Counted from the first letter of the stretch, positions 1 through 5,588 are shown. The stretch is 5,914 nucleotides of DNA from Pseudofrankia asymbiotica (GCF_001983105.1 NZ_MOMC01000036.1:33466-39379), one strand, 5' to 3'. Notes: a model not told the origin generated them from the sequence alone. Numbers and translations are program-made.

Positions 1-17
1 CTCCCTGATCGGCTGCC

Positions 18-42
18 GCCGGACCCTTTCGGCCGGACCCTT
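18..42 (+). repeat. Direct repeat, GCCGGACCCTT twice at 14-nt spacing
   Basis: The 11-nt word GCCGGACCCTT occurs at 18-28 and again at 32-42. The second copy forms most of the outer left arm of the 33-83 hairpin, so the first copy could compete for the same right arm. Confidence 0.75.
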
Positions 43-83
43 CAGTGACCGATCCCGCTGATCTCGGTCGCTGAAGGATCCGG
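33..83. repeat. Inverted repeat with 20-bp arms, candidate terminator or leader hairpin
   Basis: The left arm 33-52 and right arm 64-83 are reverse complements at 18 of 20 positions. In RNA one of the two mismatches (46 with 70) is a U-G wobble and the other (38 with 79) is a C-A mismatch. The loop is 11 nt (53-63). Pairing can extend outward by a C-G pair and two G-U wobbles (30-32 with 84-86). There is no U-tract downstream, so it is not a canonical E. coli-type terminator, but actinobacterial terminators often lack U-tracts. It may end an upstream gene, act as a leader structure for the glycosyltransferase mRNA, or be an operator. Confidence 0.7.
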
Positions 84-99
84 TTGTCCGGTTGTCCGG
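79..99 (+). repeat. 8-nt tandem repeat, TCCGGTTG
   Basis: The unit TCCGGTTG occurs at 79-86 and 87-94, followed by a partial copy TCCGG at 95-99. Each copy contains TCCGG and can pair with the CCGGA words near 19-23 and 33-37, so several alternative stems are possible in the leader RNA. Confidence 0.75.
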
Positions 100-121
100 G
101 CCCCGAGCCACTGACCCTCGC

Positions 122-126
122 GGAGG
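122..126 (+). promoter_or_regulatory. Ribosome-binding site GGAGG of the glycosyltransferase
   Basis: A perfect GGAGG lies 6 nt before the GTG at 133-135. This supports the GTG as the start codon. Confidence 0.85.
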
Positions 127-132
127 AACGCC

Positions 133-1383
133 GTGAAGATCCTCGTCTATCCCCATCACCTGGAGATCGGTGGCAGTCAGACCAACGCCATCGATCTGGC
201 CACCAGGCTGCGGGACGGCCACGGGCATGAGGTCGTGTTCTTCGCGACCCCGGGCCCAGCGGCCAACCTGCTGCACGAACGGAAGATCCGGCTGATCCCC
301 GCGCCGTCGGCGTTCCGCGCGCCGTCGGCGCGGATGGTCACCGGCCTGGTCCAGGTGGTGCGCGACCAGCGGCCCGACGTCGTGCACGCCTGGGACTGGC
401 CGCAGTGCATCAACGCCCTGGTGGCGCTCGGGCCGCTGGGCGTGCCGTTCGTGGGCAGCGACATGAACAACCTGTCGGTGTCGGCGAATCTGCCGAAGAG
501 CGCCCCGATGACCTTCGGCACCGAGGAGACCGTCGACGTCGCCCGCTCGCTGGGGCACCGCCGGGTAGCGCTGTTGGAGCCCCCCGTCGACACCGGCCGC
601 GACGATCCCGCGGTGGTGGACGGGGCGGCGTTCCGGGCCGAGCACGCGGTCGGCGACGGCGAGCTGCTGGTGGTCGCCGTCTCGCGCCTGGTCGGCTGGC
701 TCAAGCTGGAGGGGCTGGTCCGGGGCATCGAGGCGGTGGCCGAGCTCGCCGGATCCCGGCCGGTCCGGTTCGTCATCGTCGGCTCAGGCACCGCCCGCGA
801 CGAGCTGCTGGAGCGGGCGGCCACCGTGAACGCGGCCGCCGGGCGCGAGGTGGTCAGCGTGCCCGGCCCGATGCTCGACCCGCGGCCCGCCTACGCCGGC
901 GCCGACGTCGTGCTGGGCATGGGCGGGTCGGCGCTGCGCGGCCTGGCCTTCGGCAAGCCCGTCCTGGTCACCGGTGAGAACGGCTTCTCGACGGTGGCCA
1001 GTTCCGAGACCGTCGAGCCGTTCTTCTGGCGCGGCTACTACGGCGTGGGCGACGGGACACCGTCCGACCTCGCCGGGCAGCTCGCGTCCCTGCTCGACGA
1101 CGCCGGCCTGCGCGAGCGGCTCGGCGAGTGGGCGCGTGACCTCGTCCTGCGCCGATACTCGCTGGCCGTGGCCGCCGGTCGCCTCGAGGAGTTCCTGACC
1201 GACGCGGCGGTCCGACCGACCGCCCGCGCCGACCTGCTGCGCGACATCGCGGCGATCGGGCCGCGGGCCACCGCGAGCCGGGTGCTGCCGACCGGGATCC
1301 GCCAGCGGCTGCGCCGCGGCGGCGCGTCCGGAAGCTGGGCCGACGTGGCCGTGGCCCGCGGCACCCAGGACCGCTCCTCCTGA
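133..1383 (+). CDS. Family-4 (GT-B fold) glycosyltransferase
   Basis: This 416-residue protein is predicted to be a cytoplasmic, retaining GT-B glycosyltransferase that moves a sugar from a nucleotide donor to a glycan or lipid-linked acceptor; donor and acceptor are unknown. The N-terminal Rossmann half starts with KILVYPHHLEIGGSQ (residues 2-16), the glycine-rich loop typical of the family, followed by a D-V-V-H-A strand near 82-86. The C-terminal donor half has SRLVGWLKLEG (184-194), VIVGSG (214-219) and GMGGSALRGLAFGKPVLVTGE (262-282). In most GT4 enzymes the last region holds an E-x7-E motif; here its second Glu is replaced by Arg269 (LRGLAFGKP), probably a subfamily trait rather than damage. 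Residues from about 360 are a basic, probably flexible tail. The GTG start has a good GGAGG. The gene is convergent with the sugar-export operon, so a shared pathway is likely but not proven. Confidence 0.88.
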   Translation: MKILVYPHHLEIGGSQTNAIDLATRLRDGHGHEVVFFATPGPAANLLHERKIRLIPAPSAFRAPSARMVTGLVQVVRDQRPDVVHAWDWPQCINALVALGPLGVPFVGSDMNNLSVSANLPKSAPMTFGTEETVDVARSLGHRRVALLEPPVDTGRDDPAVVDGAAFRAEHAVGDGELLVVAVSRLVGWLKLEGLVRGIEAVAELAGSRPVRFVIVGSGTARDELLERAATVNAAAGREVVSVPGPMLDPRPAYAGADVVLGMGGSALRGLAFGKPVLVTGENGFSTVASSETVEPFFWRGYYGVGDGTPSDLAGQLASLLDDAGLRERLGEWARDLVLRRYSLAVAAGRLEEFLTDAAVRPTARADLLRDIAAIGPRATASRVLPTGIRQRLRRGGASGSWADVAVARGTQDRSS

Positions 1384-1414
1384 GGACCGCTCCTCCGACG
1401 AGGACCGATCCTCC
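1367..1414. repeat. Three copies of a 14-nt quasi-palindrome at the convergent gene junction
   Basis: AGGACCGCTCCTCC occurs at 1367-1380 and 1383-1396, and a one-base variant (AGGACCGATCCTCC) at 1401-1414. Copies two and three each form a small hairpin with a GAGGA/TCCTC stem and a 4-nt loop (1382-1395 and 1400-1413). The first copy encodes the last residues of the glycosyltransferase, and the second overlaps its TGA. Both converging transcripts end here, so a role in bidirectional termination is possible. The stems are short and no U-tract follows. A recent tandem duplication of the 3' end is the simplest origin. Confidence 0.7.
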
Positions 1415-1444
1415 CTCCTGAATCCCAGCTCAGTTCCCGAGTTC
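1384..1444. other. Convergent intergenic junction
   Basis: This 61-bp gap lies between the stop codons of the converging glycosyltransferase and flippase genes. Besides the triple repeat it contains the outer part of a hairpin at 1439-1456 (GAGT/ACTC and CCT/AGG pairs, one bulged base, 3-nt loop) that spans the flippase TAG. No gene is visible. It is the only place in the window where transcripts from both strands are expected to end. Confidence 0.6.
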
Positions 1445-3790
1445 CTACCAGGACTCGTGCGACTCCGACGGCCGGGGCTGGCCGTCGCGGCGCTGCCGGA
1501 CCAGCCAGCGCATCGGCGCGACGAAGACCGCGTACACCGCGATGGCCGCGACGGCGCCGACCAGAAGCTGGACCGGTGGCGGCGAGGCGACCCACGGGCC
1601 GACTCTCGTGACCAGGGCGAACGCGATCCCACCCAGCGCCGGCCTGACGAGGATCATCGCGATCCTGACCAGCGGGAACCCCAGCGCGCGCAGGGTCAGG
1701 CAGAAGGCGGGGGCGACGATCCCGACGGCGACGACCAGGTGCCCGATGGCCACGCCCCGGATGCCGTCGAGATGGGCGCCGATCGTCAGGGCGGGGATGA
1801 GCGCCACCAGCCACAGCGTCTGGATCCGCACCATGATCCGTGCCTTGCCGAGGGCGACCAGCAGGTCGTCGGTGATCTCGATGGCGACCCGAACGATGGA
1901 CAGCAGAGCGAGGAAGCGCAGCGCCTGGTCGGCCAGCACCCACTTCGTGCCGTAGACGGTCTCGATGACCTCCTCGCCCAGGGTCGCCAGCAGCACGCAC
2001 ACCGGTACCGTGACCGCGGTCAGCAGCGCCAGCGAACGGGCGTAGACGAAGCGCAGCCGGGACGGCTCGGCGCTGAGCTGGGCGAACCCGACCAGGCTCA
2101 CCCGGCGTACCGCGAACGAGAACATGTTCACCGGCCAGCTCGCCAGGTTGAACGCCATCGTGTAGTAGCCGAGCGCGATCGGCCCCAGGATCCGCCCCGT
2201 GACGGCCGTGTCGACGTTGATCATGCAGAAGGTCAGGAAGCCGGAGCCGGTCAGCGGCAGCCCGTCGGCGGCCAGCCGCCTGGCCAGCACCGGGTCGAAG
2301 CCCGGCCGCGGCCGGCGCGGCGCGAGCGCGAAGATGACCAACGCCGTCACCAGGTTCCCGATCAGCCGGCCCCAGACGAGGGCCCAGACCCCGAAACCGG
2401 CGGCCGTCAGGCCGATCGACAGACCCGCCCACACCACCAGGCTGGAGGTGTCGGCGATGGTGCGCTTGCCCTGGGAGAACGACCGGGTCAGCAGCGCGGT
2501 CGGCACCGCCGCCGTCGCGTCGATGATGATCGTGAGCGCGAGCAGCCGCAGGACGCTGGAGGCCTCCGGGATGTGCAGCGCGGCGGCGAACACCGGCGCG
2601 GTCACGAAGAACACCCCGTACAGCAGCGAGCTGAAGCAGAAGATCATCGTGACGCCGGTGCGCTCGACCTCCTCGATGTCCCCCTGCCAGCGGATCAGCG
2701 CCGAGGTCATCCCCGCGTCGTTGAGGCTCATCAGCAGCTGCATCGCCAGCAGCGCCACGGCGAACACGCCGAACTCGTCGGGCGCCAGCATCCGCGCCAG
2801 GGCGATCCCGATGATCAGTACGCCGGCGCGCGAGATGACGTTGTTGAGGAAGCTCCAGCCGAGGCCCTTCTTGACCTTGCCGCCCAGTTCGTCGACCGCG
2901 GCCTGGCTGGTCGCGGCCTCGGGGGCGGCCGCCGCCCTGGCCGGAGACCCGGTCGCCGCCGACCGCCGGCCGGCGGGGACGCCGTCATCGCCGTCGAGCG
3001 GCCGCACGATCTCCAGCCCGGACAGGCTCGCGGTGATGACGGCGTCGGAGCCCGCGTCCATCCGGCCGCCCGCGCCCCGGGTGGCCAGGCCCATCCCGAA
3101 CGACACCCCGGTCAGCCGGGTCAGGGTCGGGCCGTCGACCTGGGTGGAAAAGCCGTTGGCCCCGTGCAGGTGGTACTCGCGCGACGACGGACGACCGATG
3201 ATCATGGTCGAGTCCTGGTCGCCGGCGACCGCGGCCGTCGGGGCGGGGCCGCGAGACGGCGCCGGCCCGGAGGATGAAGCAGGTCCACGCGGGCCCGGGT
3301 CTCGCGACCGGCGCCCCAGGGCCCGCAGCGTCATCGTCCGCTCGACGTCGGCGGAGGATCCGCCTGACGCGGCGCTCGCCCCTCGACTGGGGTTCACCTC
3401 GTCACGGCCCGGCCTGTCACGGCCCGGCTCGCGAGAGCGCGTCTCGCCAGAGCGCGTCCTGTCGGCCCGCGTCCCGCCAGAGCGCGCCTTGACGACCTGT
3501 GTCTCGTCGCCCCCTGTCCCGCCGGCCGGCGTCTCGTCGCTCGCCGCCCGGCGGACTCGTGCCCGCCCGATCCACCGCGTGCTGTCGCTGTCCCCGCCAG
3601 CCCCGCCAGCCCCGGCGTTCCCGCCGGTCCCGGCGTGACCGGCGTTCCCGCGGTCCCCGGCACCAGGGTTGGTCCGGGGGATGTAGACGGTGCGGTCCCG
3701 CTCGCCGTCGGGGTATCGCGGCTGGCCGGCTCGATCGCCCCCTGGCGACTCGGAGCCGGTCGGGCTGTCCTGCCCGGACCGGTCAGGCAT
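1445..3790 (-). CDS. Wzx-type polysaccharide flippase (MOP superfamily) with a ~300-residue N-terminal extension
   Basis: The 781-residue protein is predicted to flip a lipid-linked oligosaccharide across the cytoplasmic membrane. The core (about residues 300-765) opens with an amphipathic KVKKGLGWSFLNN (305-317), then RAGVLIIGIALARMLAPDEFG (321-341), the usual start of Wzx/WzxC-like transporters. I count about 14 hydrophobic segments, roughly at 322-336, 340-357, 379-404, 412-434, 449-470, 475-490, 508-525, 535-560, 584-603, 623-647, 657-672, 676-700, 706-727 and 738-758. Core length (~480) is normal for the family; the N-terminal ~300 residues are extra, rich in Gly, Arg, Ser and Pro. The ATG overlaps the upstream acetyltransferase stop (ATGCCTGA, 8 nt), and the extension keeps strong GC third-position bias, so I accept this start. 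Internal Met residues 233 and 244 are alternatives. No strong ribosome site precedes the ATG, which suggests coupling. Confidence 0.87.
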   Translation of the reverse strand: MPDRSGQDSPTGSESPGGDRAGQPRYPDGERDRTVYIPRTNPGAGDRGNAGHAGTGGNAGAGGAGGDSDSTRWIGRARVRRAASDETPAGGTGGDETQVVKARSGGTRADRTRSGETRSREPGRDRPGRDEVNPSRGASAASGGSSADVERTMTLRALGRRSRDPGPRGPASSSGPAPSRGPAPTAAVAGDQDSTMIIGRPSSREYHLHGANGFSTQVDGPTLTRLTGVSFGMGLATRGAGGRMDAGSDAVITASLSGLEIVRPLDGDDGVPAGRRSAATGSPARAAAAPEAATSQAAVDELGGKVKKGLGWSFLNNVISRAGVLIIGIALARMLAPDEFGVFAVALLAMQLLMSLNDAGMTSALIRWQGDIEEVERTGVTMIFCFSSLLYGVFFVTAPVFAAALHIPEASSVLRLLALTIIIDATAAVPTALLTRSFSQGKRTIADTSSLVVWAGLSIGLTAAGFGVWALVWGRLIGNLVTALVIFALAPRRPRPGFDPVLARRLAADGLPLTGSGFLTFCMINVDTAVTGRILGPIALGYYTMAFNLASWPVNMFSFAVRRVSLVGFAQLSAEPSRLRFVYARSLALLTAVTVPVCVLLATLGEEVIETVYGTKWVLADQALRFLALLSIVRVAIEITDDLLVALGKARIMVRIQTLWLVALIPALTIGAHLDGIRGVAIGHLVVAVGIVAPAFCLTLRALGFPLVRIAMILVRPALGGIAFALVTRVGPWVASPPPVQLLVGAVAAIAVYAVFVAPMRWLVRQRRDGQPRPSESHESW
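2894..3790 (-). other. Low-complexity N-terminal tail of the flippase with five acidic-x-Thr-x-x-aliphatic motifs
   Basis: Residues 1-299 of the flippase lack hydrophobic segments and should be cytoplasmic and mostly disordered. Five short motifs stand out from a Gly/Arg/Ser/Pro background: DRTVYIPR (Thr34), DSTRWIGR (Thr71), DETQVVKA (Thr97), ERTMTLRA (Thr152) and DSTMIIGR (Thr195). All fit [DE]-x-T-x-x-[ILV], usually with a basic residue soon after. An aliphatic residue three positions after the Thr is the classical preference of FHA domains, and acidic residues before plus a hydrophobic residue at +3 are known preferences of mycobacterial PknB-type kinases. Residues about 201-265 (from REYHLHG to IVRPL) are less repetitive and may form a small folded element that I do not recognise. 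Function is inferred, not shown. Confidence 0.6.
3398..3487. repeat. Degenerate short repeats coding for an Arg/Ser/Gly/Glu-rich linker
   Basis: The plus strand shows related words in tandem, such as CACGGCCCGGC twice (near 3409 and 3419) and CGCCAGAGCGCG twice (near 3447 and 3476). In the flippase frame they encode residues 102-131, a run of R-S-G-x-T-R-like units between the third and fourth threonine motifs. This looks like slippage-driven growth of a linker. A similar Gly/Ala-rich stretch lies at about 3590-3660. Confidence 0.5.
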
Positions 3791-4433
3791 CGTCCGCGAC
3801 GATGCCGCCGGTGGTCGGGTCCGCCCCGTGGTGGGTGCCGCACGCGCAGGCGAGGTCGGCGTCCAGACGTCGCCCGCACGCGCACATCCAGCCGATGTGC
3901 CTGGCCGGGTTGCCCACGACCATGGCGCCGGGTGGCACGTCGCGAATCACCACGGTGCCGGCGCCGATGAACGCGTTCTCCCCGATGGTGACGCCGCAGA
4001 CGATCGTGGCGTTCGCGCCGATCGTCGCGCCGTCGCGGATGACGGTCGGCAGCAGGTCGTCCTCGGTCTTCTTGACCGACGCCCGGGGGTTGTAGTCGTT
4101 CGTGAACACCGCGTTGGGGCCCAGAAAGACGTCGTCGCCCACGGTCAGACCGTTGAAGAGCGCCACGTTGTTCTTGACCGTCACCCGGTCACCGAGCCGG
4201 ACCCGCGACTCGACGAAGGCGTGGTCGCAGATGTTGCAGTCAGCGCCGACCACCGCGCCGGGCAGCACGTGCGCGAACGCCCACACCCTCGTGCGCGGAC
4301 CGATCTGGTCGCTCTCGCACAGCGCCGCCGGATGGACGAACACCTCGTCCGGCGTGCCCGCCGGGGCGGCACCGGCCGGGCCGGCCGTCGTGGATGGCTC
4401 GGTGGACAGATCAACCGACACGTCAGCCGCCAT
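3783..4433 (-). CDS. Left-handed beta-helix sugar N-acetyltransferase (WlbB/WbpD or FdtC/QdtC-like)
   Basis: This 216-residue cytoplasmic enzyme probably uses acetyl-CoA to acetylate the amino group, likely at C3, of a nucleotide-linked amino-sugar. After a ~28-residue Ala/Thr/Pro-rich leader, hexapeptide repeats run from about residue 31 to 175: VWAFAHVLPGAVVG (50-63), RVTVKNNVALFNGLTVGDDV (83-102), FLGPNAVFTNDYNPRA (103-118) and ATIGANATIVCGVTIGENAF (136-155), then the family-typical GAGTVVIRDVPPGAMVVGNPA (157-177). The HIGWMCACG ending leads into a CxC-x9-CxC arrangement (Cys184, 186, 196, 198), a possible metal-binding ribbon. Its ATG overlaps the stop of the upstream aminotransferase by 11 nt with only a weak ribosome site, and its own stop overlaps the flippase start. 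The neighbouring aminotransferase is the expected previous step. The exact sugar cannot be settled here. Confidence 0.88.
   Translation of the reverse strand: MAADVSVDLSTEPSTTAGPAGAAPAGTPDEVFVHPAALCESDQIGPRTRVWAFAHVLPGAVVGADCNICDHAFVESRVRLGDRVTVKNNVALFNGLTVGDDVFLGPNAVFTNDYNPRASVKKTEDDLLPTVIRDGATIGANATIVCGVTIGENAFIGAGTVVIRDVPPGAMVVGNPARHIGWMCACGRRLDADLACACGTHHGADPTTGGIVADDA
3786..3806 (-). promoter_or_regulatory. Perfect 9-bp hairpin enclosing the flippase start codon
   Basis: Positions 3786-3794 (GGCATCGTC on the plus strand) and 3798-3806 (GACGATGCC) are exact reverse complements with a 3-nt loop. In the operon mRNA the 3' arm reads GACGATGCC and contains the flippase ATG (3790-3788). The hairpin consists of the last seven sense codons of the acetyltransferase (G-I-V-A-D-D-A). 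A ribosome finishing the acetyltransferase at the TGA just after the stem would melt it and expose the start, giving obligate translational coupling. Confidence 0.6.
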
Positions 4434-5574
4434 TCTCGATCAGCGCCTTCATCAGGGTCTCCACCACACGCTGCTGCTGCGCGTCGGAGATCTCCGGGTA
4501 GAGCGGCAGGGAGAGGATCTCGGTCGCGAGCTTCTCCGTGACCGGGCACGGCGACGGGGCGCGGTCGGCGAACGGCGGGCAGTGGTGGATGGGATAGGGG
4601 TAGTGGATACCCGCGCCGATCCCCTCGGCGCGCAGCCGCTCCAGCAGCCGGTCGCGGCCGGCCACCCGGATGACGTACAGGTGCCAGACGTGGACGTTGC
4701 CGGGCGCCACTCTGGGCCGGACCACCTCGACGCCCAACGCGTCGGCCGCCTCGCCCAGGTAGGCGTCGTACCGGTCGGCCGCGGCGCGGCGAGCCTCGTT
4801 GGCGCCGGCCAGCCGGGCGAGCTTGGCGCTCAGCACCACCGCCTGCAGGGTGTCCATGCGCGAGTTGAAGCCCAGGTGGGTGTGGGTGTACTTGGTCAGG
4901 CTGCCGTGGCTGCCAAGAGCCCGGACCGTGGTGGCGATCGTCTCGTCGTCGGTCAGCACCGCGCCGGCGTCACCGTAGGCGCCCAGATTCTTGCCCGGGT
5001 AGAAGCTGGTGGCGGCGGGACCGGCCGAGCCGATGCCGGCACCGTGGCGGGTCGCGCCCTGAGCCTGCGCCGCGTCCTCGACGATCACGATGTCGCGGCC
5101 CGCGACGGCCTCGCTGATGGCCTCCACCGGCGCCAGCTGCCCGTACAGGTGCACCGGGACGACGGCGCGGGTGCGGGAGGTGATCGCGGCCGCCACCGCC
5201 TCGGGGTCGAGCAGGTGGTAGGCCTCGTCCGCGTCGACCAGCACCGGCCGCGCTCCCGCCCGCGCCACGGCCTCGGCCGTGGCGACGAAGGAGTTGGCCG
5301 GCAGGATGACCTCGTCGTCCGCGCGGGTGCCGACGCCGAGCGCCCGCAGCGCGAGCTCGATCGCGTCGGTGCCGTTGGCGACGCCGACGCAGTGCCGGCG
5401 CCCGCTGAACGCGGCGAACTCACGCTCGAACGCGTCGACCTGAGCGCCGCCGACGAACGACGTGGTCGCCAGGACCTTGGCGAACCCCGTGGCGATCTCG
5501 TCCGCCACGGGGCCATGGGCCGCCGCGAGGTCCACGAGCGGAATTGGATCGTCTGGCCGGGCCAGCTGGGTCAT
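4423..5574 (-). CDS. DegT/DnrJ/EryC1/StrS-family sugar aminotransferase (PLP-dependent)
   Basis: The 383-residue protein has the full length of the family and is predicted to transfer an amino group, usually from glutamate, to a nucleotide-linked keto-sugar. It starts IPLVDLAAAHGPV (11-23), the standard opening. NGTDAIELAL (67-76) is the cofactor-phosphate loop, and VHLYG (140-144) precedes VEDAAQAQGA (165-174), whose Asp167 should contact the PLP ring nitrogen. SFYPGKNLGAYGDAGA (190-205) holds Lys195, the expected Schiff-base lysine. GFNSRMDTLQA (235-245) and the C-terminal EILSLPLYPEISDAQ (352-366) are also typical. The ATG has an AGAGGA site (5588-5583) 8 nt upstream. It lies 13 nt after another aminotransferase gene and overlaps the acetyltransferase by 11 nt, supporting a 3-amino-sugar pair such as WlbC/WlbB or FdtB/FdtC. 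All catalytic residues appear present. Confidence 0.93.
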   Translation of the reverse strand: MTQLARPDDPIPLVDLAAAHGPVADEIATGFAKVLATTSFVGGAQVDAFEREFAAFSGRRHCVGVANGTDAIELALRALGVGTRADDEVILPANSFVATAEAVARAGARPVLVDADEAYHLLDPEAVAAAITSRTRAVVPVHLYGQLAPVEAISEAVAGRDIVIVEDAAQAQGATRHGAGIGSAGPAATSFYPGKNLGAYGDAGAVLTDDETIATTVRALGSHGSLTKYTHTHLGFNSRMDTLQAVVLSAKLARLAGANEARRAAADRYDAYLGEAADALGVEVVRPRVAPGNVHVWHLYVIRVAGRDRLLERLRAEGIGAGIHYPYPIHHCPPFADRAPSPCPVTEKLATEILSLPLYPEISDAQQQRVVETLMKALIENGG

Positions 5575-5582
5575 CCCCGTCG

Positions 5583-5588
5583 TCCTCT
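5583..5588 (-). promoter_or_regulatory. Ribosome-binding site AGAGGA of the complete aminotransferase
   Basis: On the minus strand AGAGGA ends 8 nt before the ATG at 5574-5572. Its first base is the last base of the TGA of the preceding gene (5590-5588), so re-initiation by ribosomes finishing the upstream gene is plausible. Confidence 0.75.

Larger units (their letters stand above)
1..132. other. Repeat-rich non-coding leader upstream of the glycosyltransferase gene
   Basis: No convincing gene lies here. The segment contains a large inverted repeat (33-52 with 64-83), a 14-nt-period direct repeat (18-28 and 32-42), an 8-nt-period tandem repeat (79-99) and, at its end, the ribosome-binding site of the glycosyltransferase. 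I could not identify a clear -10/-35 promoter. The upstream neighbour is outside the window, so it is not possible to say whether the hairpin ends an upstream transcript or belongs to the leader of the downstream gene. Confidence 0.7.

Noticed and set aside
1..132. Possible leader peptide or tRNA in the 5' leader
   Set aside because: I found no start codon with a ribosome site leading to a plausible short peptide, and no cloverleaf or conserved tRNA T-loop. The structure is a simple hairpin plus direct repeats.
1038..2432. Minus-strand open frame of 464 codons running under the glycosyltransferase 3' end and the flippase
   Set aside because: It is a frame-shifted shadow of the flippase with Arg/Gly/Ala-rich composition, and it crosses the natural gene boundary.
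2963..2976. Perfect 14-bp palindrome CCGCCGGCCGGCGG
   Set aside because: It lies inside the GC-rich linker-coding part of the flippase gene, where such words arise by composition alone. Nothing nearby suggests a binding site.
1457..3277. Long open frame on the plus strand opposite the flippase (606 codons)
   Set aside because: Its product is an unnatural Arg/Gln/Asp/Gly-rich sequence without domains, and it lies opposite a clear membrane protein. Such antisense openness is expected in very GC-rich DNA.
2199..3638. Plus-strand open frame of 479 codons opposite the flippase tail
   Set aside because: It is Ser/Arg/Pro/Ala-rich with no recognisable motif. The opposite frame shows stronger GC third-position bias, meaningful threonine motifs and a start coupled to the upstream gene.
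3591..3660. Short repeats of CCCCGCCAG and GGCGTTCCCGC, considered as a CRISPR-like or mobile element
   Set aside because: The units are too short and irregular, and in frame they encode a Gly/Ala/Asn-rich linker. No spacer structure or element ends are seen.
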